Source: Engraulis encrasicolus (lineage: Eukaryota; Chordata; Actinopteri; Clupeiformes; Engraulidae). Taken from it: a DNA stretch of 64,000 nt. The stretch covers positions 7,109,364 through 7,173,363 of the forward strand of contig NC_085876.1 of NCBI RefSeq assembly GCF_034702125.1. The letters run 5' to 3'. A program made the position numbers and the translations under genes. Of this stretch, positions 57,324-64,000 are shown piece after piece. Below the pieces are notes generated by a model. It did not search any database. It saw only the letters and a program-made list of their open reading frames with translations, and had not been told where the DNA came from. Positions within the stretch are counted from its first letter, which is position 1. Every line of letters begins with the position of its first letter.

Positions 57324-60300
57324 CTGTGACAATATGAACAAAACATGTTTCAGTATACAGGTAGGCCCATGAAGAGCACACTTCCTGTGAGATTTTGCTG
57401 TTTGTGATGGCATAAAAATCGTTCTTTACTACTGCTAAATAAATATTAATTCGAAATATTTCGAAATGTGTAATGTGAAAACACATGCATCTACACCGTT
57501 ACTGTGTACAATTGTCTTAAAAATAGTATGTTTTTAGAAATTATGATTAATTATCTATTACTTATACATTGTCATAAACAGTGTCTATCATTGAAATGAA
57601 GTACTGTAATTGAGGCCATCTCTTTTAAATGTACTGTATTGCTTTCAAGAAACAAAATTACGTAAGATCTTCTAATGTCAATCTTACACAATAAATAAAA
57701 CATTTCAAACATACTTACCCTCTCTTTCTTCAGGTCTTTGAAGTCCAGCTGCAGCTTCACCTTCATTTTCTCAGTCTCCTCCTGAGCAAGTTGTAAGGCT
57801 TCTGTGTCGCGTTGGATATCCTCCCTACTTGCCTCTAACTTTGTTGTCTCTGTTAGACACTCTCTCAGCCTTTCCTCCAACTCGTCACGCTGTCTGGCTA
57901 TATTTAATTTGAGCATCTCCAGCTCATCTCTCTCTCTCAGGGTCCTGTCAAGCCTCCTGTCAAGGTCTCTTCTCTTTTTTTGTATCTCAAATTTGATCAT
58001 TCTCAGCTCATCTCGCTCTGTCTTGGAGATGTGCTGGCTTTGGCTGATTTCCATTTTTATTTTTTTCAACAGTTCCCGGATGTGTTCTATTTCTTGTATG
58101 AGTCGTTGCAACTCGATGTTCATGAGCTCTCGGTCGGCAATGTTCATGTGACACTTTTCCATTTTTGCCTGCATGTCCATTTTAGTGCCCCACACCATTT
58201 CTCTAGTTCTCTCAATCTCCTGGACCAGTCGCAGAATTTCTGTGTTGATTTCATCCTGTTCCACCTCTCCTTCATGACTCTCCTCATCTTTGGTGTCAAA
58301 TTCATCTTTTGCCCTTTGCATCTCTGTCGTAAGCTGCTCCATGTCTCGTGTCTCACGTTCTGCCTCTTCTTCTTCCTTTCTGAGCTGAAACTCCTCTCTC
58401 GCCTTATCGATCTCTGCTTTCATCTGCTCCATCTCGTCTCTCTGCTTCCTGGTTTTCCGGAGCCTGTGTTCCAGCTCCTTCCTCTTTCTCTCCATCTCAG
58501 CACTCATGTATTCCATCTCCGCCATTTCTCGTTTGGATTTCTGCATCCTGTCCTCAAGCTCATCCCTCTGTCTCTGGATCTCGTCCCTCATCCTCCTCAT
58601 CTCCTCCATTTCCATTTTGGCCCGCTGCATTTTGGCCTCCACTTCCTCTTTCTGTTTCAGGATGTCTGAGCGAATCTTCTCCAGTTCCTTTCTCTCCATC
58701 TTTGTCTCTGCTGTTTTGCTCTCCAGCTCCTCTCTCTGTCTCTGGATGTCAGTTTTCATCCTCTTCAGCTGGTCCATCTCTCTTTGGATGATCTCAATCT
58801 TGGCATCAGTTTCCTCCTTCTGCCGTGTCAGGTCTGTCTTCATCTCCTCGATCTGGTGCATTTGCCTCTTAATCTCCTCCACCCTTTCGTTCACTTCCTC
58901 TCTCTCTACCTGTAACCTCTCCCGTTCCTCCCTCTCTTCCCTCTCAGCTTCGTCCCACATCCTCTCTATCTCAGCCCTGACTCTGTCAATCTCATCTTTC
59001 ACCCGTTCGTACGGCTCCATTTGCTTTCGTGCTTCTTCTCTCATTCTCATAAGCTCCTCCCTTTGTCGTTCAAGCTCTGCCCACATCTGCTGCATTCTTT
59101 CCTCCCCATCTTTCATTTCTGACATCCTTCTTGTTAGATCTTCGGTCTGCTTCTCAAGTTCGGTCTTGGTCTGTTCAATCACCTGCCTCTCTTGTGTCAC
59201 TGCCTCTCTGGTCTGATCAATCACTTCTCTCTCTCTGAGCACAAGATTTCTGGCCCTTTCGATCTCCTCCATCTCAGCCTCCTGTTGTATCCTTTGTGGT
59301 ACGCCTTCTCTCAAGCTGACGAACCTGCTACTTTCCAGCTCCTCTTTCAGTCTCATTATTTCCTCACGTACCTTTTCCAAATTCTGTTGCTCTATCACTG
59401 ACTCCCTCCTAGCCCTATCAAGATTATCCCTATCCCTCTGTATTGCAGCTCTCGACTGTTCCAACATTTCTCTCTCTTGTTGGGTCTCTCTCTGCAAGCT
59501 CTGGGCTATCTCTCTTTCAAAAGGATCTCTTGCGTTATCCTGATCCTGCTGTAACAGCAGGACTTGAGCGCTCAGGTTTTCCAATTGCTCTCTCTCTCTT
59601 TGGAGCTCAGCACGCTTTTCCAACTCCTCCATTGCCACTTCATATCTTCTTTTTTCTATTTCATCCCTGGCTTTCATGGTCTCAATTCTCTGCTGTTCCA
59701 GGACAGATTCAGCTTTCTTTATGGCTTCTTGTATGTCTTCTGCCTCTCGTTGGGCTCTGGATGCCCCCATAACTTTGTTTTCAATGTCATTTAACTTCTG
59801 TTGTAATTCTTTTCTCATCAGGTTGACTTCATCCCTTTCTTTTAGTACAGTCGCAAGTCTGCCTTGCATGTCTTCTTGCTCTGACTCAAATTGTTGCTTA
59901 AACTCTTCCTCTTTTCTCTGGAGCTCATCTTCTTTTTTGTTTAGCAATTCTTTCTTACCTTTCATGGAAGCTTTCATTTGATCAATGCGTTCTTTTTCTA
60001 GTCGTATTTCCTCTTTAGCCATGTCAGCTTCATCTTTTTCCTTCTGAATCTCTTCCTTCAGCTGCTCAAGACTTTCTCTTTCTCGTTGGTTTCTTTTTCT
60101 CTGCTCCATTTCGTCTTGCTCGGCTTCAGACCACCTTTTCTCCATTTCATCTTTCAGCTGAATGATGTCGGACTTGATTGACTCATAGTGCTCTTTTTCC
60201 AGCCTGTTCTTCTCTCTTTGGGTTTCCAGCTCGTCCTTTTCTTTCTGTATCTCTGCTTTCATGAGGTCTATTTGCTCTTTCGTCCCCTTCGTTTCTTCAA

Positions 60301-62747
60301 CTTTACGCTCAATGTCATCAATCTGATACTGTATGTGACCTTTCATTGTCTCCATTCGTTCTTTCTCTCTTTTAATGATCTCTCGGCTCTGCTCAGTTTC
60401 CTCTCTGACCTTCAGCAGATTATACCTCATGTCCTCCAGCTCTTGCCTCTCTTTCATAATCTCAGCATTCCTCCTCTCAATGTTTTCTTTTTCAATCTTC
60501 GTCTCGGCTTTCATTCTTTCTGTTGTTTCTTTTTCTCGCTGTAAGTCTTCAGCCCATTGTTTCAGTCTTAATCTTTCTTTTGCCTCTTTCTGCCTCCCTA
60601 CTTCACTTGCGTTCTGCAACTCTGCCTTCATCCTCTCTAATTCATCTGTCTCTTTTTGAATTGCCGCCCGATGTTCAATCTCTTCTTTCATTGTGTCGTA
60701 TTTTCGCCTCTCCATGTCTTCTTTTGCCTTGCGAACATCGTCCCGCTGTTTCTCCAGAGTGTCTTTTGCCTTTTGAATCTCAGCTCTCATCTGTTCCAGT
60801 TTTCTGCTCATTTGTCGTTTTTCCTCTATCCTTCGTTCTATGTTTTTGGTCTTCCTCTGAATGTCATCTTTTGTAAAGTCAATCTTCTCTCTCTCCTTGG
60901 TCACTTCCTCCCTTTCTCTTTCCACTTCTTCTTGTGCTTCTTTTAACTCCAACCTCATCTTCTCAAACTCCTTCTCTTTCCCTGTTACCTCAGATTTTCT
61001 TTTTTCAACCATGTCCTTTTGTCGATTTAAGTCTTTCTTTTGTTGGTGTAGTCTCTCTCTCTCCTCGTTGGTTTCCTCTTTGCTCTTTTCGACCTCCTCT
61101 TTCATTGTTTGCAACTCAATCTGTAAGTCAAGAAGTTCATCTTTCTCCTGCTGAATGAGCTCTCGTTGTTCCCGTTCCTCTTTCTCTGCATCTTGCCATC
61201 GCCTCTCCATTTCTTCCTTGACTGTATTTATTTCGCTTTTTATCTGTTCAAATTGTTCTTTTTGTTTCTGTATGTCATCCTTCTTTCTCTTCAGGTCATC
61301 CTTTTCACTCTGCATTTCAGCCCTCATCCTATCCATGTTCTCTTTTGCATGTTTTGTCTCCTCAATTTGTTTTTCAATTTCGTAAATTTGTCTCTGGATG
61401 TCAGTCTTCATCTGATCCATCTTCTCCTTCTCCAGTTTTGTCACCTGCTGGTTTCTCTCTGTCTCTTCCTTTGCTCTCAACATCTCGTACCTAGTCAGCT
61501 CCAGCTCTTGCCGGTCTCGAAAAATCTCCTCGCGCCTGCGTTCGAGCATCTCTTTCTCTGTGTGAATGTCAGCTCTCATCTGTTCAATGGTCACTCTTTC
61601 TTTGTCTTCATCCTCCCCACTCTCCACCACTCTCTCCATGGCTTGCTGAAGTTGAGCTCTTAGCTGTTCAATGGTTGTCTGCTGTTGCCGCTTCTGTTCC
61701 ACCAGCTGAGTGATCTCGCTCTGTTGTCTCTGAATCCTGTCCCTCATGCTGTCTATTTCTCCTCGTTCTCTCTTTGTCCCTTCCCAGAGCTTCTCGATTT
61801 TCTCAATGGCTTGCATGGTCTCCTGACGGCGGCGTTTCAGGGACTCCCTTTTGGAAAGGCCTTCAGCTTTTTGCCTTGCACCACCTTCATCCCTCTTTTC
61901 AGCTGGCCTCGGTGTGATATCCGTTTGTGTGCCCTTGCTGTTTTGTTGTCTCTTCTCTGCAGAGATGCATTAATTGTCAACAAGTATCCATAACCTTTTT
62001 CCTCAATGTTTTTCACAAAATAAAACATTTTGAACAGCAAAACTGTTTGACCAGATGTATTTATATTGCTCTGTCACCTTGTTGATGACATGGCTATAGC
62101 CTAACAACATATGGGTTCAAAATTTTGTTTATAACCTGACTGTGCGAACCTAGCTGCACACAACTCAAGCTCTGATTGTTGGAAACTGCTGTCGGTCAAA
62201 AAATTACCTCACATGGTTGGCTGCCAGTGGTTTGCCCCTCCTCATAACATTGTGTTGGTAAACACTAAGAACCCATGTAAGTTTATTGGGTGAAACAATA
62301 TATGGGTACTGACTTGTGTTATATTATTTAATTCAAAACACATCCTCACAAATGATGTCCCAGAAAAATAAAGTACTTTTAACTTAACTTCAGAGTGCCT
62401 CAGACTCTTTCTCTGCTCTCTACGTCCTCACAAATATTGAATTTCTGTCATGCTACATTTTTAATCATTCGTAATTTCCAGGAGGAAAAAAAACTCACCA
62501 AGCTCTTCAATGAGTTTGGGCTCATGTTGCCTCAGTATCTGGAGGAAGGACTGTCTGCTCTGTGAAGGTGCTCCCTCCAGAGCCGTGAAGAGTGCCTTGA
62601 TCGCCTCCTGGTGGTCGGGAGCAGACTGCACACTACTCGCCTCTTCCTCCTGTACCAGCTGCTGGGCGATCACTGCATCTGCTATCGGCCTTACATGCTG
62701 CACACGAGAAATTATCTGCTCCCTGAACTCTTCCAGGAATTCATCAT
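6795..62747 (-). CDS. Giant CARD-coiled-coil protein (at least 18,337 aa), three exons visible
   Basis: Three minus-strand exons, 62747-62499, 61956-57719 and 57323-6795, join in one frame of 55,014 nt plus two bases of a split codon. This gives 18,337 residues and a TAG stop. The first junction is phase 1 (CTT G|GTGAGT to ctgcAG|AG AAG, making a GAG codon). The second is phase 0 (AGG|GTAAGT to cacAG|GAC). In order the protein has a CARD, a short TQT-bearing linker, coiled coil with repeat families C, A and B, a Thr/Gln-rich stretch with about 20 TQT motifs, a second coil and a cysteine-cluster tail. I recognise no orthologue by name. CARDs normally assemble signalling filaments, long coils act as scaffolds or tethers, TQT motifs bind dynein light chain LC8, and clustered cysteines near a C-terminus are often palmitoylated. 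A role as a cell-spanning immune or cytoskeletal scaffold is inference. The start codon lies upstream. Near-identical repeats mean the assembled copy number could be wrong. Confidence 0.88.
6837..6878 (-). other. Cysteine-cluster tail (probable S-acylation site)
   Basis: The last 27 residues begin CFRRCCCNCCCCRCG, nine cysteines within 14 residues, preceded by VRVL and followed by a polar NTEHSQVDLHDE end. Basic and hydrophobic residues beside clustered cysteines are typical of palmitoylated membrane-attachment sequences. Metal binding is possible, but the spacing fits no zinc finger I know. Modification is inferred. Confidence 0.6.
6950..9260 (-). other. C-terminal coiled-coil region of the giant protein
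   Basis: About 770 residues follow the TQT region. They contain long Glu/Lys/Gln/Arg-rich heptad-like stretches, a short acidic-basic linker (KPKDKADAKEQTPEIEPKID), and scattered TQT-like sites: AVQTD near 8590, ATTQTPQ near 7810, AMQTLTQ near 7130 and GTQTG near 6930. It shows no clear tandem repeat. Confidence 0.75.
9260..11330 (-). repeat. TQT-rich region: predicted LC8 (DYNLL) ladder
   Basis: About 690 residues are poor in Lys and Arg, rich in Ala, Thr, Glu and Val, and not coiled-coil-like. They hold about 20 strict TQT triplets (DTATQTV, EAATQTP, ASTQTP and relatives) and about seven variants (ASQTE, AVQTE, SMQTS). Loose units of 20-45 residues such as VVTTELSDTATQTVE recur. TQT is the anchor of motifs bound by the dimeric hub protein LC8/DYNLL, and several in a row let LC8 zip two chains together. 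LC8 binding is a prediction from the motif, not shown. Confidence 0.7.
11340..15085 (-). repeat. Degenerate family B repeats, C-terminal side
   Basis: About five diverged copies of the 232-aa unit, with spacings that depart from 696 bp (690 and 720 bp between the first neighbours). They carry variants of the landmarks ALMKDKDDLK, LDSxKKAIQ, QSLQDE and TKMKEELQEQQ. Similarity to the core array falls towards the TQT region, as expected at the old edge of a tandem array. Confidence 0.8.
15085..26605 (-). repeat. Family B array: about 16.5 near-identical 696-bp (232-aa) units
   Basis: The landmark encoding LDSCKK(S/A)IQDEKD recurs exactly every 696 bp, sixteen times from 15514 to 25954. Each unit runs through EVEQKxNNIExMMDEMAKEK, QKERDQLQS, REENTKMKEELQEQQ, ESKQQAFK, RKEQLNALQ, AQQESELTE and LEQLRSEIEDERKG. 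Copies differ at only a few positions and variants are shared between non-adjacent copies, which shows recent unequal exchange or conversion. 232 residues is 33 heptads plus one, so a continuous coil needs discontinuities (for example 32 heptads and two 4-residue stutters). Confidence 0.95.
18298..24695 (-). repeat. Higher-order duplications inside the family B array
   Basis: Shared private variants show larger blocks. The units at 18298, 18994 and 19690 resemble those at 21778, 22474 and 23170 (offset 3,480 bp, five units). The units at 20386, 21082 and the start of 21778 resemble 23170, 23866 and 24562 (offset 2,784 bp, four units). Two examples: a rare change in the unit starting 21082 (tcatcaaaacac) recurs only at 23866, and an unusual isoleucine codon change at 18994 recurs at 22474. 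Confidence 0.85.
26606..27500 (-). repeat. Degenerate family B repeats, N-terminal side
   Basis: Between one and two diverged copies lead into the core array. Landmarks include LDLCKKAIQDEKD (26650) and LDVHKKAIQEQVD (about 27240), and one copy is shortened between these. Confidence 0.75.
27500..28570 (-). other. Divergent coiled-coil linker between families A and B
   Basis: About 355 residues of Glu/Gln/Met/Lys-rich coil share neither the family A core nor the family B landmarks. No tandem period was seen. Confidence 0.7.
28570..57250 (-). repeat. Family A coiled-coil repeats (30 copies of a charged core)
   Basis: A core like KMKREMAEMELTKAELEA followed by KRRELEHTIRKQ occurs 30 times. Using the codons for the Glu-Leu-Thr/Ser part of the core as marker, it sits at plus positions 29211, 30189, 30735, 31281, 32262, 33243, 34224, 34770, 35751, 36732, 37713, 38652, 39555, 40407, 41298, 42198, 43074, 44022, 44967, 45870, 46734, 47679, 48639, 49608, 50760, 51741, 52713, 53694, 54672 and 56046. 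Spacing is mostly 852-981 bp, with three 546-bp steps and longer steps near 50760 and 56046, and always divisible by three. The part after the core (SKxxLxQAKEEIDKEMQRIALEK type) and EQFEEQRKVLE are also recurrent. Units are more divergent towards the N-terminus. Confidence 0.92.
29100..38000 (-). repeat. Homogenised block of family A: 327-aa and 182-aa units
   Basis: Core-to-core distances here are exactly 981 bp (seven times in 30735-37713) or exactly 546 bp (three times). The short unit is the long one with 435 bp (145 aa) missing: LKEELQ runs directly into EMESLASVRADIQNQK. About 775 bp from 30000 are almost identical to the sequence 4,035 bp further on (34035), a duplicated block. Copies are much more alike than those beyond 38000. 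Confidence 0.92.
57324..57718 (-). other. Intron 3' of the 4.2-kb exon
   Basis: The intron of 395 bp runs GTAAGTATG to ttgtcacAG on the minus strand, phase 0. AT-rich with no other feature. Reading through it adds residues unlike the coil on both sides. Confidence 0.88.
57719..61956 (-). CDS. 4.2-kb coiled-coil exon of the giant protein
   Basis: The exon has 4,238 bp, two bases completing a split codon and 1,412 further codons. It starts with a basic, non-coiled linker (KRQQNSKGTQTDITPRPAEK), which carries one good LC8-type site (KGTQTD), then KRESLKRRRQETMQAIEKIE and continuous coil. Three loosely spaced repeats (family C, 355 and 392 aa apart) share an R-x-W-x-x-A-E signature at plus 61196, 60131 and 58955 (ERRWQDAE, EKRWSEAE, ERMWDEAE). 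Near 58500 there is a divergent relative of the family A core (EMERKRKELEHRLRK). Ends are ctgcAG|AG and AGG|GTAAGT. An ATG at 61816 is internal and is not needed as a start. Confidence 0.9.
61957..62498 (-). other. Intron between CARD and coiled-coil exons
   Basis: The intron of 542 bp runs GTGAGT to ctctgcAG, phase 1. AT-rich, nothing else recognised. Confidence 0.85.
62499..62747 (-). CDS. CARD-encoding exon of the giant protein
   Basis: The exon has 249 bp, phase 1 at both ends. It encodes DEFLEEFREQIISRV, then RPIADAVIAQQLVQEEEASSV, then AIKALFTALE and SFLQILRQHEPKLIEEL. This follows the six-helix CARD pattern seen in ASC, NLRP1 and other adaptors: a basic/hydrophobic first helix ending RV, V-x-P-x-x-D, a helix pair with EE, an ALxxxL helix, and FLxxLRxxxPxLxxxL at the end. 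CARDs bind other CARDs and nucleate filaments in innate immune and cell-death signalling. The acceptor is ttttacctctcAG. An in-frame ATG at 62800-62802 could instead start translation if the AG is not used. The partner CARD cannot be told from the sequence. Confidence 0.85.
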
Positions 62748-62940
62748 CTGAGAGGTAAAATGAGAAGAGTTCAGATTTGAAACACTCTAAAAGCCATTTC
62801 AAAACTCTCTACCGAATAATATTTAAATAGCATTTCCCCCTTAAGTAATCTCAATCAAAAATGCACTTGAATGTTGAAGTGAGGCCCAATAGTTGGGTCA
62901 TTTTTAGAGGTTCCGTGACCGTGGAGAGGAAAGGTTCGTT
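62748..62940 (-). other. Intron or 5' flank upstream of the CARD exon
   Basis: The stretch ends with a clear polypyrimidine tract and AG before 62747. No first exon was recognised here. The region beyond is repetitive, so the first exon probably lies past the right edge. Confidence 0.5.
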
Positions 62941-63300
62941 TCTCACTGGATTTGTCATCTATAAAGGTTAAATAAAAAAATGAGCCGGGGTGCCCCTCAC
63001 AAAAATGTGGGGAAAATTTTTTAGAGCCCTATATCCAAAATGGCTGCTGCCAGCCAAGCCGGAAATGTACTTTTTAATGGTTTTGCCCACAGTGCTGCAT
63101 AATACATGGTTTCTGAGACTATTTGGGTCAAGAAATTCACAAATGATGTAGATGTATTGATTTGACCTATTTTTGACCTTCAAATTCAAGATGGCTGCCA
63201 CTTTTGGCTCTTTAAATGTCAATTTCTCAAAAACGTCAGAGAGACTTACTATTAGGCTCAAATGAAAGATCTGCTCATACTGAATTCAGTTATGGAAAGT
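62940..63300 (-). repeat. Dispersed-repeat-like stretch
   Basis: An ORF-like translation (62968-63261, -) and repeated phrases such as aaaatggctgctgcc and aagatggctgccac look like the non-coding 3' portion of a multicopy fish element and not like a gene. From memory the sequence resembles flanks of the transposon-like ORF next to it. This needs a repeat-library check. Confidence 0.4.
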
Positions 63301-63452
63301 AAAATTACAACATTCACATAGGTTATCAGATGTCTTGGGTGTAACCAATGAAAGCAGGGAGACAGAGAACACTCTTTAACTTGGGGTTGTATTTATTAAC
63401 ATAACATTAACGTTTTTTTACAATTTATGTATTGAATTAACTAAAAAGACTT

Positions 63453-64000
63453 TCAATCTGAATCTGTTGAGTCTCCACACTGACTCATCTCATCATCACT
63501 GCTACTTTCGTCTGAGGCAGTCTTGAGGTGTGAACTGCTGGGGCAAGGGGGCAAGGGTGTGACGCACTGGTCGACACTTCCATTCACTAGTTCCCAGCCG
63601 TGACCAATGGAGAAGGATGCTCTTGTAGATTGTAATGGAGCTGGCAATATGTCAGGTAGTTTGACCTTTCCATATGAAGATTCAAAGAGTCATCGTCAGG
63701 TGGGAGACGGATTGTACTCTTATTCTTCAGTTTGTGCCATTTGGAAACTCTGGCCTGCCCGCAGCTCACATCTGCACTCTCAGCATAAATGACGGAGAGA
63801 ACAAATGCCTTCATATCTGCTCTGACGTCATGTTTTAATTCAAGACTCTCGCCCACTCGTCCCAGGAGCCCTCTTGCCTCAGAACTGATCTTCACCTTCT
63901 CCAACACCTTCTTCTTCCCATGCCCATAGAACCCTGAGGTGTGGTCACTGCCAGTGATCACATGGAGAGGTATGATGATATCTGCAACCTCTTCCGAGAG
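63453..64000 (-). pseudogene. Frameshifted 3' end of a multicopy transposon-like ORF
   Basis: The frame is open from the right edge (IIIPLHVITGSDHTSGFYGH near 63950) through KAFVLSVIYAES and IRLPPDDDSLN to HPSP. It then runs into a stop because one base seems to be missing near 63614. The adjoining frame continues IGHGWELVNG and ends in an acidic DESSSDDEMSQCGDSTDSD tail and a stop. At least one frameshift is therefore present, and possibly a second after VNG. PLHxxTGxD and GHGKK phrases mark an uncharacterised family that I recall as high-copy in fish. Its enzymatic role is not known to me. It lies upstream of the CARD exon in the same orientation. Confidence 0.55.

Noticed and set aside
13400..57000. 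Dozens of 60-170-codon + strand ORFs rich in Ser, Phe and Leu at 696-bp or about 900-bp spacing
   Set aside because: They are shadows of the coiled-coil repeats. Their spacing simply mirrors the repeat periods.
6795..57323. Possibility of a bacterial giant gene or contamination
   Set aside because: The gene has GT/AG introns and a CARD exon, and shares the piece with lypla2 and vertebrate-style microsatellites, all consistent with fish DNA.
57324..57413. ATG at 57413 as the start of a separate 16,872-aa protein
   Set aside because: The first 30 codons cross a good polypyrimidine tract and AG at 57324 and do not look like coil. The in-phase donor at 57718 upstream explains the region better. 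An alternative promoter cannot be fully excluded.
61817..62040. 67-codon minus-strand ORF overlapping the start of the 4.2-kb exon
   Set aside because: It is in a different frame, crosses the splice acceptor and ends inside the exon. The frame continuous with the coil fits the CARD exon's phase.
6795..62747. Assignment to trichohyalin, golgin, myosin heavy chain or CENP-E
   Set aside because: Only the generic Glu/Lys-rich coil composition is shared. No EF-hand, GRIP, motor or kinetochore domain is seen.

Overview
The window looks like ray-finned fish (teleost) nuclear DNA. Coding is split by GT/AG introns, long CA/TG/CT microsatellites are frequent, a small TTAA-flanked MITE sits in an intron, and the right edge carries a decayed multicopy element of a kind common in fish genomes. 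The closest recognisable gene, lypla2, is a vertebrate gene. I cannot name the species.

Left part (1-4945, + strand): the last three coding exons of lypla2 (acyl-protein thioesterase 2) and a long, microsatellite-rich 3' UTR with two candidate poly(A) signals. The exon carrying the catalytic serine lies off the left edge. About 0.9 kb of spacer follows, with one CTCF-like motif.

Middle and right (about 5873-62747, - strand, convergent with lypla2): one enormous gene. Three exons can be joined in phase. A 249-bp exon encodes a CARD (62499-62747). A 4,238-bp exon encodes coiled coil (57719-61956). A single exon of about 50.5 kb (6795-57323) has no internal stop. The joined frame is 18,337 aa without the still unseen 5' exon(s), i.e. 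above 2 MDa. In protein order it contains: CARD; an LC8-type TQT site; coiled-coil family C (3 loose repeats); family A (30 repeats of a charged core, including a homogenised block of exactly 327-aa and 182-aa units); a divergent coil; family B (about 16.5 near-identical 232-aa repeats flanked by degenerate ones); a non-coiled region of about 690 aa with about 20 TQT motifs; a C-terminal coil; and a tail with nine clustered cysteines. Every repeat length measured is a multiple of three, so the frame has been kept through many duplications.

Right edge (62748-64000): upstream intron or flank, filled mostly by a repeat and the frameshifted 3' end of a multicopy transposon-like ORF.

The outstanding item is the giant protein: a death-fold domain at one end, potentially micrometres of coiled coil, a predicted dynein-light-chain ladder, and a probable lipid-anchored tail. 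I know of no described protein with this architecture. No function has been shown, and everything about its role is inference.
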